From: Chromobacterium violaceum ATCC 12472
Lineage (GTDB): Bacteria; Pseudomonadota; Gammaproteobacteria; Burkholderiales; Chromobacteriaceae
Assembly: GCF_000007705.1 (NCBI RefSeq)
Contig: NC_005085.1
Location: 1,559,752 to 1,623,751 of the forward strand
Reading direction: 5' to 3'
Length of the DNA stretch: 64,000 nt
Shown here: in pieces, positions 59,802-64,000 of the stretch
Numbering within the stretch: position 1 is the stretch's first letter
Layout: each line of letters opens with the position of its first letter
Position numbers and translations under genes: made by a program
The notes under the pieces: model-generated
What the model was told of the DNA's origin: nothing
The model's input: the letters and a program-made list of their open reading frames with translations, nothing else
Database searches by the model: none

Positions 59802-62800
59802 CTATCGCGGCAGCTCGCTCCAGACCTTCTGCAAGCGCTTCACCGAAACCGGGTACGGCGTTTTCAGTTCCTGCGCGAAGAGGCTGACTCTCAACTCTTC
59901 CAGCATCCAGCGGAAATCCAGCACCGCCGGCGCCGCGTCCCCCTGTTCCTGCTGTTCCGCCACGCGCTGTTCCCAGCGCTGCCACAGTTCGCGGATTTCC
60001 GCGCCGCGCTGGCCGTCGCGCTGGGGATTGGCCGGCTGCTTGTCCATCCGCATGCTCATCGCCTTCATATAGCGCGGCAGGTGGGGCAGCTGGCTCCACG
60101 GCGTGGCGGCCAGGAAGCCTTTGTAGACCAGCTTGTCCATTTGCTGTTTTAGCTCATGGCCCAGCTTATGCTTCTGGATTTTTTGCGACAGCGGCACGTA
60201 CTCGGCCGAGATTTGCTGCAGGTACTGGGCCACCGCCTGGATCACCGCCGGCAGCCGGGTGCGGGCGCGGTTTTTCTGGTCGTTGAACGCTTTTTCATTG
60301 CGCGGCAGCGCGTCCTCGCCGATGAAGGCGCGGTCGCAGATGGCGGCGATGGCGTCGGCGAGCAGGTCGTCGGCGTTGGCCACCGCGCGCAGCTGCAGGG
60401 CGATCTGCGTCATGCCGGGCAGGCCTTTGCCCAGTTGCTTCATCTGCTCCTTCAGCTGCAGCTGCAGCAGCTTCACCACGCCCTGGCGATGGTGGCGCTC
60501 GGCGACCTGCTGGGTGTCGAACAGGCGGATGGCGACGCGGTCTTCCTCCAGCGTCAGCGCCGGGTAGCCGGTGAGCTGCTGGCGGCCGCGGGCGAATTGG
60601 ATGCTCTCCGGCAGCTCGCCGAAGTCCCAGGTCTTGACATCGTCGCGCTCGAATTCGGCGCTGGTGTCGCGGAAGGTCAGCTGCGCCGCCTGGCCGAACT
60701 GCTTTTGCAGCGCGATCAGGTCGCGGCCCATGCCGATTTCCTGCTTGCCGTCGTCGATGACGCGGAAGTTGAACAGCATGTGTTCCGGCAATTCCTGCGT
60801 ATTGAATTCGTCGATGTCCACCTTGACGCCGCCGGTCTCGCGCAGGATGAAGCGCGCCAGCTGCGGCGCGATGGGCTGCTGCTGGTCCGGATTGCTCAGC
60901 AGGAAACGGGTGACGAAGTCCGGCACCGGCACGCAGCAGCGGCGGATCTGCTTGGGCAGGCCCTTGATCAGCTGCTGCAGCTTGTCGCGGATCATGCCCG
61001 GCACCAGCCATTCAAACGGTGCCGGCTGCAGGCGGTTGAGGATGGCCAGCGGCACGTCCAGGGTGACGCCGTCCAAAGGATGTTTAGGCTCGAAGCGGTA
61101 GCGCAGCTTCAGCTTGCCGTCCTCCAGCTCCAGCCATTCCGGGAACTGGTTTTCCGTCACGTGCTGGGCGGCGTGGCGCATCAGTTCTTCGCGGGTCAGG
61201 TGCAAGAGCTTGGGCTCGGATTTTTCCGCCTCCTTGCGCCAGGCTTCGAAGCTGGCGGCATCGACGACGCCGGCAGGGATGCGCTCGCTGTAAAAGGCGT
61301 ACAGCGCCTCCTCGTCCACCAGCACGTCCTGGCGGCGCGCCTTGTGTTCCAACTGCTCCACTTCGCGGATCAGCTGCTGGTTGCGCTGGAAGAAGGGCGC
61401 GTTGCTGACGTATTCCATATTGACCAGCGCGCCGCGGATGAACAGCTCGCGGGCCTCCTCCGGCGCGATGCGGCCGTAGCTGACCGCGCGGCGCGGGATC
61501 AACGTCAGGCCGTACAGCGTCACGCGTTCGCTGGCGACGACTTCGCCGCGGCTCTTTTCCCAGTGCGGCTCGAAGTAGTGGTATTTCACCAAGTGCGGCG
61601 CCAGCTTTTCCACCCATTCCGGCTCGATCTTGGCTACGCAGCGGGCGTAGAGGCGGGTGGTTTCCACCAGCTCGGCCGCCACCAGCCACTTGGGCTTGGT
61701 CTTTTTCAGGCCGGAGCCGGGGAAAACGTGGAAGGCGACGCCGCGCGCGCCCTGGTAGTCGTCCCCTTCCTGGTTCTTCATGCCGATATTGCCGATCAGG
61801 CCGGTGATCAGCGCCTTGTGCAGGTTTTCGTAGGCGACGGCATCCACTTGCTGGCGCTTTTTCTGCGTCATCTGCGCGTCGGGTTGTTCGGCGTCGGCAT
61901 GGGCTTCGTCGCGGGTGATCAGGCCCAGCTCGCTGGCGATCTCCGCCAACTGCGCGTGCAGTTCGCGCCACTCGCGCATGCGCAAATAAGACAGGAAGTG
62001 GTCGTGGCAGGCGCTGACGAGCTGGCGGTTGGATTTCTTGTGTTTCAGCGCGTCGGCGAAGAAGTCCCACAGGTGCAGGAAGGACAGGAAGTCCGATTTC
62101 TCGTCGTTGAAGCGCGCCTGGGCTTTTTCCGCGGCGTCGCGCGCTTCGAACGGCCGCTCGCGCGGGTCCTGGATGCTCAAGGCGGCGGCGATGATCAGCA
62201 CCTCGCGCGCGCAGTGGTAGTCGCGGCCGGCCAGCATGAGTCGGCCCACTTTCGGGTCCACCGGAATGCGCGCCAGCTCCTTGCCGACGGCGGTCAACTC
62301 ACCCTTGTCGTCCACCGCGGCCAGCTCGGTCAGCACCTGGTAGCCGTCGGCGATCAGGCGGCTGGACGGCGCTTCCAGGAAGGGGAAGGCATCCACTTTG
62401 CCCAGGCGCAGCGCGGCCATGCGCAGGATCACCGCCGCCAGGTTGGAGCGGACGATTTCCGGATCGGTGAAGGCCGGGCGGGCGTTGAAATCGTCCTCGG
62501 CGTACAGGCGCACGCAGATGCCGGACTCCACGCGGCCGCAACGGCCGGCGCGCTGGCGGGCGGCCGCCTGCGAAATCTTTTCCACTTGCAGCTGCTCCAC
62601 CTTGGCGCGCGGGCTGTAGCGGTTGATGCGGGCCAGGCCGGTGTCGATCACGTACTTGATGCCGGGCACGGTCAGCGAGGTTTCGGCCACGTTTGTGGCC
62701 AGCACGATGCGGCGGCCGCCGGACGGCTTGAAGATCTTTTGCTGGTCCTCGTTGGACAGGCGCGCGAACAAGGGCAGGATTTCGTAGCCGCGGATGCCGG

Positions 62801-63737
62801 ACTTGCGCAGTTTTTCCGCCGTTTCGCGGATCTCGCGCTCGCCGGGCAGGAAGACCAGCATGTCGCCGGGGCCCTGGCGCGACAGCTCGTCCGCCGCGTC
62901 GACGATGGCGTCCTCCATCTCCATCTCGCGCTCGTCTTCGTCACGTTGCTTCAGCGGCCGGTAGCGCACTTCCACCGGGAAGGTGCGGCCGGAGACTTCG
63001 ATCACCGGCGCGCCGTCGAAGTGGCGGGCGAAGCGGTCGGCGTCGATGGTGGCGGAGGTGATGATGACTTTCAGGTCCGGCCGGCGCGGCAGCAGCTGCT
63101 TCAGGTAGCCCAGCAGGAAATCGATGTTCAGGCTGCGCTCGTGCGCCTCGTCGATGATGATGGTGTCGTAGGCTTCCAGATAACGGTCGGTCTGCGTCTC
63201 CGCCAGCATGATGCCGTCCGTCATCAGCTTGATCACCGACTTTTCCGACAATTTATCTGTGAAGCGCACCTTGAAGCCGACGTGCTCGCCCAGTTGCGAT
63301 CCCAGCTCCTGCGCGATGCGCGTCGCCACCGAGCGCGCGGCCAGCCGGCGCGGCTGGGTGTGGCCGATCAGGCCGAACACGCCCCGGCCCAGCTCCAGGC
63401 AGATCTTGGGAATCTGCGTGGTTTTGCCGGAGCCGGTCTCGCCGCAGATGATCACCACCTGGTTCTTGTCGATCGCGCTCTTGATGTCGTCCAGTTTCTG
63501 GTTGACCGGCAGCGCGTCGTCGAAGCTGGGCTTCGGCAGATGCGCCCGGCGCGCGTCGGCGCGGCCGCGCGAGCGCTCCACCTGGCTGGCGATGTCTGAA
63601 AGCAGCTTGTCGACGGGCTGTTGCCTCTTTTGCCGCTCGGCGGCGTCGGCGAGCTTGCGGCGCAGGATGTGGCGGTCGCGGATCAGGCAGGAGGTCAGGG
63701 CGGCCTTGAGTTCGGCCAGAAGCGGGGCGGTGGTCAT
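59802..63737 (-). CDS. hrpA: ATP-dependent RNA helicase HrpA
   Basis: 1311 residues, the usual length for HrpA. A DEAH-box RNA helicase, implicated in mRNA processing and in rescue of stalled ribosomes in E. coli. Motif I GETGSGKT (99-106), motif II DEAH (196-199), motif III SAT in [12 protein letters not shown], motif [12 protein letters not shown]2 and OB-fold domains are followed by the long HrpA-specific C-terminal region (DUF3418-like) to residue 1311. No frameshift seen. Probably monocistronic or leading into the HD-GYP gene. Confidence 0.95.
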   Translation of the reverse strand: MTTAPLLAELKAALTSCLIRDRHILRRKLADAAERQKRQQPVDKLLSDIASQVERSRGRADARRAHLPKPSFDDALPVNQKLDDIKSAIDKNQVVIICGETGSGKTTQIPKICLELGRGVFGLIGHTQPRRLAARSVATRIAQELGSQLGEHVGFKVRFTDKLSEKSVIKLMTDGIMLAETQTDRYLEAYDTIIIDEAHERSLNIDFLLGYLKQLLPRRPDLKVIITSATIDADRFARHFDGAPVIEVSGRTFPVEVRYRPLKQRDEDEREMEMEDAIVDAADELSRQGPGDMLVFLPGEREIRETAEKLRKSGIRGYEILPLFARLSNEDQQKIFKPSGGRRIVLATNVAETSLTVPGIKYVIDTGLARINRYSPRAKVEQLQVEKISQAAARQRAGRCGRVESGICVRLYAEDDFNARPAFTDPEIVRSNLAAVILRMAALRLGKVDAFPFLEAPSSRLIADGYQVLTELAAVDDKGELTAVGKELARIPVDPKVGRLMLAGRDYHCAREVLIIAAALSIQDPRERPFEARDAAEKAQARFNDEKSDFLSFLHLWDFFADALKHKKSNRQLVSACHDHFLSYLRMREWRELHAQLAEIASELGLITRDEAHADAEQPDAQMTQKKRQQVDAVAYENLHKALITGLIGNIGMKNQEGDDYQGARGVAFHVFPGSGLKKTKPKWLVAAELVETTRLYARCVAKIEPEWVEKLAPHLVKYHYFEPHWEKSRGEVVASERVTLYGLTLIPRRAVSYGRIAPEEARELFIRGALVNMEYVSNAPFFQRNQQLIREVEQLEHKARRQDVLVDEEALYAFYSERIPAGVVDAASFEAWRKEAEKSEPKLLHLTREELMRHAAQHVTENQFPEWLELEDGKLKLRYRFEPKHPLDGVTLDVPLAILNRLQPAPFEWLVPGMIRDKLQQLIKGLPKQIRRCCVPVPDFVTRFLLSNPDQQQPIAPQLARFILRETGGVKVDIDEFNTQELPEHMLFNFRVIDDGKQEIGMGRDLIALQKQFGQAAQLTFRDTSAEFERDDVKTWDFGELPESIQFARGRQQLTGYPALTLEEDRVAIRLFDTQQVAERHHRQGVVKLLQLQLKEQMKQLGKGLPGMTQIALQLRAVANADDLLADAIAAICDRAFIGEDALPRNEKAFNDQKNRARTRLPAVIQAVAQYLQQISAEYVPLSQKIQKHKLGHELKQQMDKLVYKGFLAATPWSQLPHLPRYMKAMSMRMDKQPANPQRDGQRGAEIRELWQRWEQRVAEQQEQGDAAPAVLDFRWMLEELRVSLFAQELKTPYPVSVKRLQKVWSELPR

Positions 63738-63803
63738 GCGGCGTCAAAGAACGATGATGAATGAGGAGTGGGCGATTATAGCAGAAGCCGCTTAGGCCCA
63801 TGG

Positions 63804-64000
63804 CTAGCGCGCGTCCAGCGCCTCCCTGAACCGCCGCGCCAGCGCGGGCGCGCGCTCGGCCGGCACATTGGCGAAGCCGAGCAGCAGCGCGGGAGGATGG
63901 CCGCCTTCCAGGCAGAAGGCGGACAGCGGCTGGCCCGCCAATCCCTTGGCTTGCAGGCGCGCGGCGACGGCGCGGTCGTCTTCGCCGTCCGGCAGCCAGA
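63804..64000 (-). CDS. C-terminus of a probable MocR/PdxR-type GntR regulator (partial)
   Basis: The open frame from the window edge reads WLPDGEDDRAVAARLQAKGL, then PLSAFCLEGGHPPALLLGFA, then NVPAERAPALARRFREALDA-R and stops at 63804. The wording (LLLGFANVP near the end, after P-L-S-x-x) is that of the aminotransferase-like C-terminal domain of MocR-family regulators. The DNA-binding N-terminus lies outside the window, so the call rests on 65 residues. Confidence 0.65.
   Translation of the reverse strand, partial: WLPDGEDDRAVAARLQAKGLAGQPLSAFCLEGGHPPALLLGFANVPAERAPALARRFREALDAR

Overview
The window is GC-rich chromosomal DNA of a betaproteobacterium, most likely Chromobacterium (Neisseriales). 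This rests on gene content: a catecholate siderophore locus laid out like the chromobactin locus of C. violaceum, a chitobiase, a Pseudomonas-type aru/ast arginine operon and a MocR/HrpA neighbourhood. The assignment is inference; no marker gene such as 16S is present.

Layout. (1) 1-9.4 kb, minus strand: a two-partner secretion pair. A TpsB/FhaC-type outer-membrane transporter runs off the left edge, next to a huge TpsA adhesin built from Glug and about 17 MBG/YDG-type repeats. The adhesin gene carries two compensating single-base indels, one of them in a G8 tract. (2) 9.4-10.9 kb: gene-poor DNA. (3) 10.9-18.6 kb, plus strand: a Mu-like prophage remnant. It has a tail-assembly chaperone with a programmed-frameshift signature, a tape measure protein, an Ash/C4-like RNA region, a coiled-coil putative DNA-binding protein, a Mor activator, a Mu I-protease-like protein and several unknown genes. 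(4) 18.7-34.1 kb, minus strand: an iron-regulated catechol siderophore system. A dedicated DAHP synthase and EntC/E/B/A make 2,3-dihydroxybenzoate, a one-module NRPS (C-A-T-TE) assembles the siderophore, and an ABC importer, a DUF2218 protein and a TonB-dependent receptor take it back up. A near-consensus Fur box sits on the entC promoter, and a 12-bp palindrome overlaps the likely NRPS promoter.

(5) 34.6-39.6 kb: GH20 beta-N-acetylhexosaminidase, an exported alpha/beta hydrolase and a divergent LysR regulator. (6) 40.0-46.2 kb: arginine succinyltransferase operon astC-aruF-aruG-astD-astB, without astE. (7) 46.9-50.4 kb: livHMGF branched-chain amino acid importer genes without a binding-protein gene. 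(8) 50.6-55.6 kb: a family-3 solute-binding protein, a YdcF-family protein, a small membrane protein, an MFS exporter with a divergent AraC regulator, and a secreted protein of unknown function. (9) 55.7-63.7 kb, minus strand: two tandem PhoA-type alkaline phosphatases (one soluble, one lipoprotein), a degenerate HD-GYP protein and the DEAH helicase HrpA. The right edge holds the C-terminus of a probable MocR-type regulator.

Most of the window is ordinary metabolism and transport. The less ordinary material is in the prophage remnant (recoding signal, hairpin over a ribosome binding site, one palindrome repeated in two reading frames, C4-like RNA), in the siderophore NRPS (adenylation pocket unlike the EntF serine pocket) and in the frameshifted repeat adhesin.
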